DNA from: Promethearchaeota archaeon
GTDB lineage: Archaea > Asgardarchaeota > Lokiarchaeia > Sigyniarchaeales > SOKP01
Assembly (NCBI GenBank): GCA_019058445.1
Contig: JAHPZA010000006.1
Span: 1-64,000, forward strand
DNA length: 64,000 nucleotides
Direction of reading: 5' to 3'
Positions 27,807 through 34,014 of this stretch are shown here, piece after piece (position 1 is the first letter of the stretch; each line of letters begins with the position of its first letter). The notes below the pieces were generated by a model. The model was not told where the DNA came from, searched no databases, and saw nothing but the letters and a program-made list of their open reading frames with translations. The translations under genes were made by a program, and so were the position numbers.

Positions 27807-27971
27807 ATGTGGTTAATTTTTTGCGGAAAAGTTAAAATTACGTTATGTTTGATCGTACATATCCGTGAGGAGATATGTACAGGCGTACATATCGATAATA
27901 AACCTAATAGAGTCGCAGAATCTGCAACCCTAAAAAAAGATTCTAAACCCAAAGTCGACAAGGGAAAGTAA
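27807..27971 (+). pseudogene. possible 54-residue gene fragment
   Basis: An open frame from ATG at 27807 whose C-terminal part, HIDNKPNRVAESATLKK and KPKVDKGK, resembles segments encoded on the opposite strand at 28049-28273. It may be a remnant of a duplicated gene; no domain was recognised. Confidence 0.3.
27855..27893. repeat. GTACATATC operator-like triplet
   Basis: GTACATATC at 27855-27863, its exact inverse GATATGTAC at 27872-27880, and a third direct copy at 27885-27893. The spacing suggests binding of a dimeric regulator, or replication iterons. Confidence 0.55.
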
Positions 27972-28203
27972 AGTAATATTTGATCCCAATCAATTTACTT
28001 TCTTGATTGCTTCTGTGTCTATTTTAGGTTTGACAGATTCTGTCTCTCCTAAACTCCAACTTGAGTATGTGCCTTTACTGTTGACTCCGACACCCCGAAT
28101 TTCTTAGCTGTCGCTTTAGTAAAGCGTTCAGCGGGTTTATCTACTTTCTTGATTGCTTCCTTGTCGATTTTAGGTTTATTTTCCCGTTTCGCAGATTCTG
28201 CGA
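27915..28203. repeat. three CAGA(A/T)TCTG palindromes
   Basis: GCAGAATCTGC at 27915-27925, GACAGATTCTGTC at 28032-28044 and TCGCAGATTCTGCGA at 28189-28203. Each is a perfect palindrome around one central base, spaced 117 and about 157 bp apart. Confidence 0.5.
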
Positions 28204-28273
28204 CTTGGGAAAATATAAAAATTTTTTGAGTGACAAAAATCTTTTCGCGTGACATATTTATCTCGCGTGACAT
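28049..28273 (-). pseudogene. possible HTH gene fragment on the minus strand
   Basis: About 74 residues from ATG at 28273 (MSREINMSREKIF). The later part, DKPAERFTKATAKKFGVSES then TVKAH, looks like a helix-turn-helix as in ParB-like proteins. After the stop, another frame (ETESVKPKIDTEAIKKVN) repeats the KPKIDKEAIKKVD segment, suggesting a frameshifted or internally duplicated gene. Coding is plausible but unproven. Confidence 0.35.
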
Positions 28274-28393
28274 TAACCAAATTGCAGAATAGTTTGAGGA
28301 AAAAAGCGAAATCGAAACATTTTTATAGTTACTTTGACTAGTATATGGTGAAGTATTACTAAATAATAAAAAGTAAAAAAAACCATGCAAGGT

Positions 28394-28402
28394 TTTAAAT
28401 AG
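28394..28402 (+). promoter_or_regulatory. element promoter box, copy 2
   Basis: TTTAAATAG followed by a T-run, 41 nt ahead of the RHH gene at 28443, probably driving the RHH-TFB-zinc ribbon genes. Confidence 0.5.
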
Positions 28403-28442
28403 ACTTTTTTTTTTATTTTTACTAGGTAAAAATTAGTAAAAA

Positions 28443-28574
28443 ATGAAATTATTGAATTTTAAAGTAACGGAAAAAATATACAAACAACTAAAAGAGTATA
28501 TAGAAAAACGTGGGCAAACCAAATCCGCAATTCTAAGAGAAGCTTTATTCGAATACTTAGAGAAGAATAGATAA
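28443..28574 (+). CDS. ribbon-helix-helix (CopG-like) protein
   Basis: A 43-residue protein of pure RHH form: an N-terminal beta strand (LLNFKVTEKIYKQL) then two helices (KEYIEKRGQ, TKSAILREALFEYLEKN). Such proteins act as dimers on operator DNA. It comes directly before the TFB-like gene (6-nt gap) and is a good candidate to bind the palindromes in the preceding 870 bp. Confidence 0.75.
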   Translation: MKLLNFKVTEKIYKQLKEYIEKRGQTKSAILREALFEYLEKNR

Positions 28575-28580
28575 GCTTCA

Positions 28581-29390
28581 ATGCATTGCGACGAATGTTC
28601 GGGCGCTATTAATTATATCGGAATCTGTGAAGAATGCGGATTAATTGATAACGAAATCCATAAAGAAAGTATGCTAGATTTAGATCCTATGAGTTTTAAT
28701 AAGAATGGTGAGCTTAAGAAAGATCATGGAATTTTTTATAAATCTAATATTCCGTGTATAGCAGTTACAACAAAAGTAAGTAGAAAAAACGCTAACAATT
28801 CCGATTTATTTAGAGCTTTAAAATGGGATGGAAATTACAAATGGGATATACAAAAATTCATGATTTTTAAAAAAGAAATTGAGTATATTTGCGAAAATTT
28901 AAACATAAAAAACGATTTGAAGTTTACAATCTTAGATATGGGAAAACGGATTTTGGGAAATCTAATCTTATCTGGGAAAAGGATTGAAGATATGGCGGGA
29001 GCAATTGTTTATTTGACGGCTAGAATTGAAGAATTGCCTATATTGATTGATGATCTTAAAGATTTAGAATACAAAAATACTTATCGTTATTACGTTTTCT
29101 TAGTTAAAAAAATGGGATATTTTAACATATTAAAAAACCCAAATCTGAGAAGATTTTTATATCGGTTTATAGTAGAATTAGAATTAAGTGAAAAAGTTGC
29201 GTTAGAATGTCTGAAAACGCTATTAAAATTAAAGCAAATTTCCGCGAAAATAAATATCAAATCTGCAAGTGTTATTTACTATGTTTGTAAAAAAAACGGA
29301 ATTAATATAACTCAAAATAAGATTTCCGAAGTTTGTAAATGTAGTGTGGTGCAAATGAGGGAAATAATAAAAATATTGAATAAAAAATGA
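28581..29390 (+). CDS. element-encoded TFIIB-like transcription initiation factor
   Basis: A 269-residue protein with an N-terminal zinc ribbon (Cys3, Cys6, Cys16, Cys19; CDECSGAINYIGICEECGLI) and a short linker. Two helical repeats follow that fit cyclin folds, ending in a helix-turn-helix-like segment (ITQNKISEVCKCSVVQMREI). This is the TFB layout, slightly short of the 300-340 residues of cellular TFB and with a divergent B-reader/linker. It could redirect host RNA polymerase to element promoters. The host's own TFB is not in this window. Brf-like or degenerate factor is the alternative. Confidence 0.75.
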   Translation: MHCDECSGAINYIGICEECGLIDNEIHKESMLDLDPMSFNKNGELKKDHGIFYKSNIPCIAVTTKVSRKNANNSDLFRALKWDGNYKWDIQKFMIFKKEIEYICENLNIKNDLKFTILDMGKRILGNLILSGKRIEDMAGAIVYLTARIEELPILIDDLKDLEYKNTYRYYVFLVKKMGYFNILKNPNLRRFLYRFIVELELSEKVALECLKTLLKLKQISAKINIKSASVIYYVCKKNGINITQNKISEVCKCSVVQMREIIKILNKK

Positions 29391-29539
29391 ATCCAAAAAA
29401 AATAAGAGAATGCCCAGTGTGCGGTTCAAAACACTTCTTCATAGCTGGATCATTAAATACGTACGGTTGGTTTACCGATATCATAATTTACTGTTATTCT
29501 TGTAAGAAATATCGCGGAATAATAGATACAGAAGGTTAA
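29387..29539 (+). CDS. small zinc-ribbon protein
   Basis: A 50-residue frame whose ATG overlaps the stop of the TFB-like gene (ATGA). Two CxxC pairs, CPVCGSKHFF and CYSCKK, make a single zinc ribbon. Translational coupling suggests it works with the TFB-like factor, but the role is unknown. Confidence 0.65.
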   Translation: MNPKKIRECPVCGSKHFFIAGSLNTYGWFTDIIIYCYSCKKYRGIIDTEG

Positions 29540-29553
29540 GTATTTTTACAAAA

Positions 29554-29811
29554 ATGAAAGAATTGAATAAAGTTAAACTTATAGAAAAAATTGAGATGGG
29601 AATAGGCGTGAAGAATGGGGATATAGAACACTGTTTAAACGACGATAATATGTTTGATATAACAAGTAGAATTAAGGAAAATGAACATAATTGTAATCCC
29701 CTTTATATTACTATTCCTTTCTCTTTTCTCCTAAAGCGTTTTAACCTTAGAAGGAAAAATCGAGAATTAAAAATAGGTTTAGGGTTAAAAGTAACATATA
29801 AAGAGGATTAA
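29554..29811 (+). CDS. unknown small protein
   Basis: An 85-residue protein with no recognised family. Its C-terminus is basic (LLKRFNLRRKNRELKIGLGL). The stop lies inside a hairpin terminator, marking it as the last gene of the unit that starts at 28443. Confidence 0.55.
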   Translation: MKELNKVKLIEKIEMGIGVKNGDIEHCLNDDNMFDITSRIKENEHNCNPLYITIPFSFLLKRFNLRRKNRELKIGLGLKVTYKED

Positions 29812-29830
29812 ACATCCTCTATTTTTTTTT
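29802..29830 (+). terminator. hairpin terminator
   Basis: AGAGGAT (29802-29808) pairs with ATCCTCT (29814-29820) over a 5-nt loop, followed after one A by nine T residues. A clear intrinsic-type terminator. Confidence 0.75.
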
Positions 29831-29835
29831 CAAAA

Positions 29836-30150
29836 ATGCCAGAGTTAAAAGAAATGCCAGAAATTATAAGATCTCAGAGATTAATAACCTATGATAATAA
29901 AAAAGTATGGGCGACGGAAAGTGTTTGTATGGATGTTAAATTTAATGGAGTGGAAAATTATTTCACGATAGATAATGCCCAGTCAGAAGCTACTAAGAAA
30001 ATCAATGGGATTTTGGATGAGCTAGATAAATTGATTGAGAAGATATATTTCGCGGGAAAATTTTATGGTGCAAATATGTTAAATTGCAAGGTTAAGATCG
30101 CCAAAATTAAAGAATTGTTGCCTGTTACGATAAAAGATGACGGAAGATAA
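29836..30150 (+). CDS. unknown protein, element middle region
   Basis: A 104-residue protein (MPELKEMPEIIRSQRLITYD). An N-terminal beta-rich part (VWATESVCMDVKFNGVENYF) is followed by a helical part (ATKKINGILDELDKLIEKIY). No family recognised. Its last 14 nt overlap the next gene, so translation is coupled. Confidence 0.55.
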   Translation: MPELKEMPEIIRSQRLITYDNKKVWATESVCMDVKFNGVENYFTIDNAQSEATKKINGILDELDKLIEKIYFAGKFYGANMLNCKVKIAKIKELLPVTIKDDGR

Positions 30151-30571
30151 ATCAACATTAGAAATTACTAAATTTCCGCAGACTAAAAAGAATGATAGTA
30201 TAGATGCATTAGGAATGGAAATAAAACAATTGAAGGGAAATTTGATGGAAATTGAAAATTTGAAAAACGATTTAAAAATCATAAAACGATTATTCTATTT
30301 GATGATCTCATATAAAGAATTCAGAAATAACGAATTTCTTTATTTGATTCAAGATTTATTAATAGATAACAATGTAAGAAATGATAAAACCTACAAGAAT
30401 CATCTAATAGAAGTAAACCTAGATCAATTAAGGAAAGCAATTAAGAAGATTGAAGATTTTAAGGAGATAGAAGATTTAGGACCTCATGAAGTAGGATTAA
30501 AAATTCTAAGAGAAAATGAAACCCTAAAAGATCATATTAATTGGATGATTAGGGAAAATGACGGAGATTAA
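30137..30571 (+). CDS. unknown helical/coiled-coil protein
   Basis: A 144-residue protein with heptad-like stretches (MEIKQLKGNLMEIENLKNDL and LDQLRKAIKKIEDFKEIEDL) consistent with coiled coil. Function unknown. It overlaps both its neighbours by 14 nt, a symmetrical arrangement in this three-gene run. Confidence 0.55.
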   Translation: MTEDKSTLEITKFPQTKKNDSIDALGMEIKQLKGNLMEIENLKNDLKIIKRLFYLMISYKEFRNNEFLYLIQDLLIDNNVRNDKTYKNHLIEVNLDQLRKAIKKIEDFKEIEDLGPHEVGLKILRENETLKDHINWMIRENDGD

Positions 30572-30953
30572 AGATATACCTTTTGACATTGAAAATTTGA
30601 ATCTCTTAGAGTTAATTGGAGGGAAGACAGCAGATCTCTCCAGATTTTTAGGAGTGAATGGAGACATTGTTTTTATTACGTGTATCTGGGACGGGTTAAC
30701 CAATTTTTATACCCGAATAGCAGATTATGATCAAGCTTTACAAGAAAAGGAATTAACAAGAAAACAACATTTTGTTAAAATTTGGAAATTAAAGAATGAA
30801 ATGTTAAACATGTTTTCCTCAATTTGCGACACGATATCAACTGTTCCAGAGTTTAATGAAATGATTGACGACGATACAAAAAGCAGTATAAAGAAATGGC
30901 GTGAAGCGTATAAGAGCTTTATTGAAAATACAGAAAAAGTAGTTAAGGAATAA
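30558..30953 (+). CDS. unknown helical protein
   Basis: A 131-residue, mostly helical protein. The segment YDQALQEKELTRKQHFVKIW is predicted amphipathic. No family recognised. It closes the 29836-30953 run; a hairpin terminator overlaps its end. Confidence 0.55.
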   Translation: MTEIKDIPFDIENLNLLELIGGKTADLSRFLGVNGDIVFITCIWDGLTNFYTRIADYDQALQEKELTRKQHFVKIWKLKNEMLNMFSSICDTISTVPEFNEMIDDDTKSSIKKWREAYKSFIENTEKVVKE

Positions 30954-30975
30954 ATTAAATTCCTTTATTTTTTTT
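30945..30975 (+). terminator. hairpin terminator
   Basis: AAGGAAT (30945-30951) pairs with ATTCCTT (30959-30965), followed by a T-rich run to about 30975. Confidence 0.6.
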
Positions 30976-30991
30976 ATTGTAGTGAGAAAAA

Positions 30992-31234
30992 ATGATGCAA
31001 AATATAAATTTAGAAAAAGATTTTAAGGGAGTTTATTATGAGGCATCTTCTAATAATACTTCTTATAATGACGCGATAAATTCCCTTATTTCTAAAATAA
31101 TGCAAACACTTAAAAACTCTATTGATCCTAAAGAGAAAAAAGCATCGATTGGATTGTTTGGGAATATAATAACAACCTTATCTATAAAGGATCAAGATTT
31201 TAAAGAAATAGAAATATTTGGAAGTATTAGATAA
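30992..31234 (+). CDS. unknown small protein
   Basis: An 80-residue protein (MMQNINLEKDFKGVYYEASS). No family recognised. It has its own start after the preceding terminator, so a promoter may lie in the short gap. Confidence 0.45.
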   Translation: MMQNINLEKDFKGVYYEASSNNTSYNDAINSLISKIMQTLKNSIDPKEKKASIGLFGNIITTLSIKDQDFKEIEIFGSIR

Positions 31235-31265
31235 ATAACTAAAAAAGAACGGGTAAGTGAAATTT

Positions 31266-31415
31266 ATGAAATTATGGTTTAGTGCGAATATATTGAATCG
31301 AATAAACAATATAAAACATAAGAATGAGACAGTAACGCAATTTATTAAAAGGGCTGTTGAGTATTATGTTTTGGAATGTGAACGTGAATATAATGAAAAT
31401 AAAAAAGACACCTGA
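31266..31415 (+). CDS. RHH-like small protein
   Basis: A 49-residue frame, MKLWFSANILNRINNIKHKN then ETVTQFIKRAVEYYV. It has the strand-helix-helix plan of ribbon-helix-helix repressors, the third such protein in the element. Start at the ATG at 31266; it overlaps the next gene. Confidence 0.5.
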   Translation: MKLWFSANILNRINNIKHKNETVTQFIKRAVEYYVLECEREYNENKKDT

Positions 31416-31731
31416 AGAGAATTATTATAAAAAACGCACAGAGTATATCCGTTTATTCATAATTGAGGATAAAAAAATAAATGAAATATCGGAAATTACG
31501 GGAGATTCAAAATCGAGGGCAAGGTATTTAATTTATAGTAAATGGGATTTAAAGAAAAAAGGAAATCCATTATATTTGATGTATAAGAATAGGAGAGAGG
31601 AAACGGATAAACGGAAAATTGAGAGATTACTTGAAGATGGGAAAACAAGAAAGGAGATTTATTCGAAGTTTAAAGAAAATTACAAAACTTTTTTGTCTTA
31701 TTGTAAGCGTTTAGGAGTTAGGGGAGACTGA
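31393..31731 (+). CDS. small helix-turn-helix protein
   Basis: About 112 basic residues from ATG at 31393; the same frame is open back to a TTG at 31357 inside the RHH gene. IEDKKINEISEITGDSKSRA matches a helix-turn-helix, and a second such unit follows (LLEDGKTRKEIYSKF). Probably a DNA-binding regulator. A direct repeat (GAGACTGATTTTTGTCACATC at 31724 and 31766) begins at its end. Confidence 0.55.
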   Translation: MKIKKTPEENYYKKRTEYIRLFIIEDKKINEISEITGDSKSRARYLIYSKWDLKKKGNPLYLMYKNRREETDKRKIERLLEDGKTRKEIYSKFKENYKTFLSYCKRLGVRGD

Positions 31732-31897
31732 TTTTTGTCACATCGCGATCTCTTAGGAAATTGAAGAGACTGATTTTTGTCACATCATTTTCACTTTTTT
31801 CCTAAAACTAAAAATGGTTTTTTTGATCGAATTTGGTATTTAGGAGTTTTGAAGTCTTCATAAAATAATGAAGAGGAAAAATCGTCACATGATTTTT

Positions 31898-32121
31898 GCG
31901 GGAAAAATGTGGGAAAAAGTGGGGAAATGAAATATTTGACGAGATGGGGTTGTCTAAACAAAAATTATGAAAATTTAGTTTCTAGGAAAAAATGAAACTT
32001 ATAATATATAATATATAACTTTCATATTTATCTAGAAACTAAAATTATAAGTAGAGGCGTTTTAAAGCTATTTTAGAATTTTGGGTAAGGTTTACGTGGG
32101 AAAAATGTGGGAAAAAGTGGG
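31898..32121 (+). repeat. G-rich direct repeat pair
   Basis: The segment GGGAAAAATGTGGG followed by AAAAAGTGGG occurs at about 31899-31923 and again at 32098-32121, roughly 200 bp apart, flanking the AT-rich dyad. Confidence 0.6.
31974..32043. repeat. AT-rich dyad
   Basis: TTTAGTTTCTAG (31974-31985) is the exact inverse of CTAGAAACTAAA (32032-32043). Between them lies an A/T-only inverted core (TTATA...TATAA). A DNA unwinding element or cruciform is plausible. Confidence 0.55.
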
Positions 32122-32376
32122 TTAGTTTTCGGTTTTTAGTGAAATGAATGTGACATTTTTCAGTCTTCTGTATTCTGTTAAATCTCTAAGCGATCTAATA
32201 GCCAAATTTAAATTGAAAAAATGGTTTAATTTTTAAAATCCATAAATGATGGGAAGAACGGGTTTAGGGTATTTTTTTGGACACTTCGACTTATTTTAAT
32301 CATAAAAAAGCCTGTTTTCTCCCATCATTTTATTATTTTTCCGTAATGAGATGACTGAAAAGCGGGATTGGTAAGT

Positions 32377-32385
32377 TTTAAATAG
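32377..32385 (+). promoter_or_regulatory. element promoter box, copy 3
   Basis: TTTAAATAG followed by a T-run, as at 28394. It lies 31 nt ahead of a 29-codon frame (32416-32505, MTEIDRVKREFIL...) and about 270 nt ahead of the KTSC gene. Confidence 0.45.
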
Positions 32386-32415
32386 TCATTTTTTTTGGTT
32401 GTAATTGACAAATTT

Positions 32416-32505
32416 ATGACTGAGATTGATCGCGTTAAGAGGGAATTCATACTTATTTCAAAAATGAATTCAAGATCGAAAGATCTTTTTGAAGAATATA
32501 TTTAA
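32416..32505 (+). CDS. possible 29-residue leader peptide
   Basis: ATG at 32416 to TAA at 32505, placed right behind a promoter box. Short and of unknown function; its codons also include an EcoRI-like palindrome, so the coding assignment is tentative. Confidence 0.25.
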   Translation: MTEIDRVKREFILISKMNSRSKDLFEEYI

Positions 32506-32656
32506 AGAGGCATGTTGACGTACAGTCACTTGGAAATTGAAATATCTTTCGAGAGATCTTTTGTTTGTTCGAATTCTACTTTTTTTATCACCTGTCATAA
32601 ATTGTCTTGTTCCATGTGAACAAAATCGGGACGATCTCATCAATCGTCCTTAAAAA

Positions 32657-33151
32657 ATGTTTTCCAGAGTAAAAGAAACGCGAAAATCGGAAGTAATCGC
32701 CAGAGAAGGGCAACCAAGAGTAGATGTGGACAGACCTGAAGTTATTGGCGGGCCTGTGGCGAGTTCTTGGATAAGTAGCTTGTATTATGATTTAGAAAAT
32801 GAAGTAGCTACTATGAATACATTCGATTTAGGAGAAAAAGGAATAGATTATCGCAGTTATGACTTTCCAGAATTTCCTCCCGCAGAATTTGATGATTGGT
32901 GGCTTGCAATGAGTAAAGGCACATTTTATCATGAAAGGGTTAAGAATCTGGGATATCTAAAGCGTAGAATGTTATTGAAAAGGGTTTTGGCTAAAGTAAA
33001 GGCTAGAAAGTATAGAAGGCGAGAAAATAGGAAGTTTAAGTATTATTCCGACGCGTTTAAAGAAGGATTGCCAGTTAAACAAAAAGGAACGGGAAAAAGA
33101 GCAATTCCGTATTCGAAAAGGAAATTAAAGCAAAAAGGGTTATTTGAGTAA
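32657..33151 (+). CDS. KTSC-domain protein with basic tail
   Basis: A 164-residue protein. Residues ~34-100 fit a KTSC domain: VASSWISSLYYDLENEVATM, then YRSYDFPEFPPAEFDDWWLA and MSKGTFYHERVKNLGY. KTSC is a small domain also found at the end of some lysyl-tRNA synthetases and in phage proteins; its function is not established. The last 60 residues are strongly basic (KVKARKYRRRENRKFKYY), suggesting nucleic-acid contact. It opens the late half of the element. Confidence 0.65.
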   Translation: MFSRVKETRKSEVIAREGQPRVDVDRPEVIGGPVASSWISSLYYDLENEVATMNTFDLGEKGIDYRSYDFPEFPPAEFDDWWLAMSKGTFYHERVKNLGYLKRRMLLKRVLAKVKARKYRRRENRKFKYYSDAFKEGLPVKQKGTGKRAIPYSKRKLKQKGLFE

Positions 33152-33538
33152 AAAGTTAGAGCTTAGCCTTTTTCCGCAAGCATTCGAATTCAGGAAGCCA
33201 CGTTAACCATTTCCGTAAACCCATGAATTACGGTAATAGAACGCCCACGTTTAGCGTTCAAGAAAATTGAAAATAAATGAAAATTTTTCATGGGTTTTCT
33301 AAGATAAGAGAAGAGAAGCTAAGAACGGAAATTATAACTATGTGAACTTCGCAAAATGATGATTTCACGCATATCTCATAGAATACGAGAAGATAACCCA
33401 GAAATAGCAAAAATAAAGAATTGAGTAAAAGAATCGTTTAAATCGTGTTTAAACGTTATTAGAAGGTTAGGTTACTTTTAATAGAAATTAACGGTTACAA
33501 ACGATTTAAAAATATAGGTATTAAGAGGGTATAAAAAT
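33152..33538. other. 387-bp intergenic region with inverted repeats
   Basis: No gene seen. AAACCCATGAA (33217-33227) is the exact inverse of TTCATGGGTTT (33287-33297). Between them are a GAACGC/GCGTTC pair and an ATGAAAATTTTTCAT palindrome. A TATA-like TTTAAAAATATA near 33505 probably serves the following genes. Confidence 0.5.
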
Positions 33539-33697
33539 ATGAATAGAAGGTTAGAGAATAAAGAATTTGAAGGAGTAGCATTAGAGGGTAATAGCCTAGA
33601 GGATGGAATTATTAGAGAGTTTACGTTAAGTAATAGAATGGGCGTACTAAGAACATCCGGTGGGGATTTGGTAGAATATGAATATATTGTTAGATAA
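33539..33697 (+). CDS. unknown 52-residue protein
   Basis: ATG at 33539 with GAGGG about 10 nt upstream; reads MNRRLENKEFEGVALEGNSL and continues to TAA at 33697. No family recognised. Its end overlaps the next gene by 20 nt, which supports translation. Confidence 0.5.
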   Translation: MNRRLENKEFEGVALEGNSLEDGIIREFTLSNRMGVLRTSGGDLVEYEYIVR

Positions 33698-33884
33698 AGA
33701 AGATATTGAAGAGTTATTGAAAATAGGTATTACTAAGGTTGAAGTCTTCGAAACTAGTGGTTTAGTAGAATGTATAGGTACAGGCGCAGGAAAGCCAATA
33801 ATTTTAGATTTGGAGAAAATGGCAGGTACGAGGCTTGATATACCATTAAAAGAGGATTTGACAGAATATGTGGGAGAGGCTTAG
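33678..33884 (+). CDS. unknown 68-residue protein before terminase
   Basis: A small acidic alpha-beta protein (MNILLDKEDIEELLKIGITK). Unknown family. Its place directly upstream of the terminase large subunit is where a small terminase or a DNA-recognition protein might be, but it has no visible helix-turn-helix, so I do not assign that role. Confidence 0.5.
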   Translation: MNILLDKEDIEELLKIGITKVEVFETSGLVECIGTGAGKPIILDLEKMAGTRLDIPLKEDLTEYVGEA

Positions 33885-34014
33885 AAAACTTGATCTGTGA
33901 GAGATTGGTTCTTACGGTTTTACCTTTTAGATCACCAACCTGCAAAATGCCACTAGAAGCGTTCTACTCCCCATTTATGAAAATCAACATAAACGGAAAC
34001 ATCCAAAAATAAAT

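Larger units (their letters stand above)
27572..28442. other. 871-bp control region with palindromes and gene fragments
   Basis: This stretch between the integrase and the RHH gene has no long convincing gene. It contains a three-copy GTACATATC motif, three CAGA(A/T)TCTG palindromes, related coding-like fragments on both strands, a repeated TCGCGTGACAT (28245-28275) and a promoter box at 28394. Confidence 0.6.
31732..32656. other. 925-bp repeat-rich non-coding region
   Basis: No substantial gene. It contains a 21-nt direct repeat (31724-31744, 31766-31786) and a near-identical pair of G-rich runs (31898-31924, 32096-32121). A large AT-rich dyad (31974-32043) follows, then an 11-bp inverted repeat (32244-32254 with 32320-32330), a GAATTCAT/ATGAATTC palindrome and a GATC-GAAA-GATC hairpin. 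This organisation fits a replication origin or a packaging/control region of the element. Confidence 0.6.

Noticed and set aside
27710..27961. 83-residue minus-strand frame in the element control region
   Set aside because: It reads through the GTACATATC palindromes and opposite the better plus-strand fragment; no ribosome-binding site or protein-like domain.
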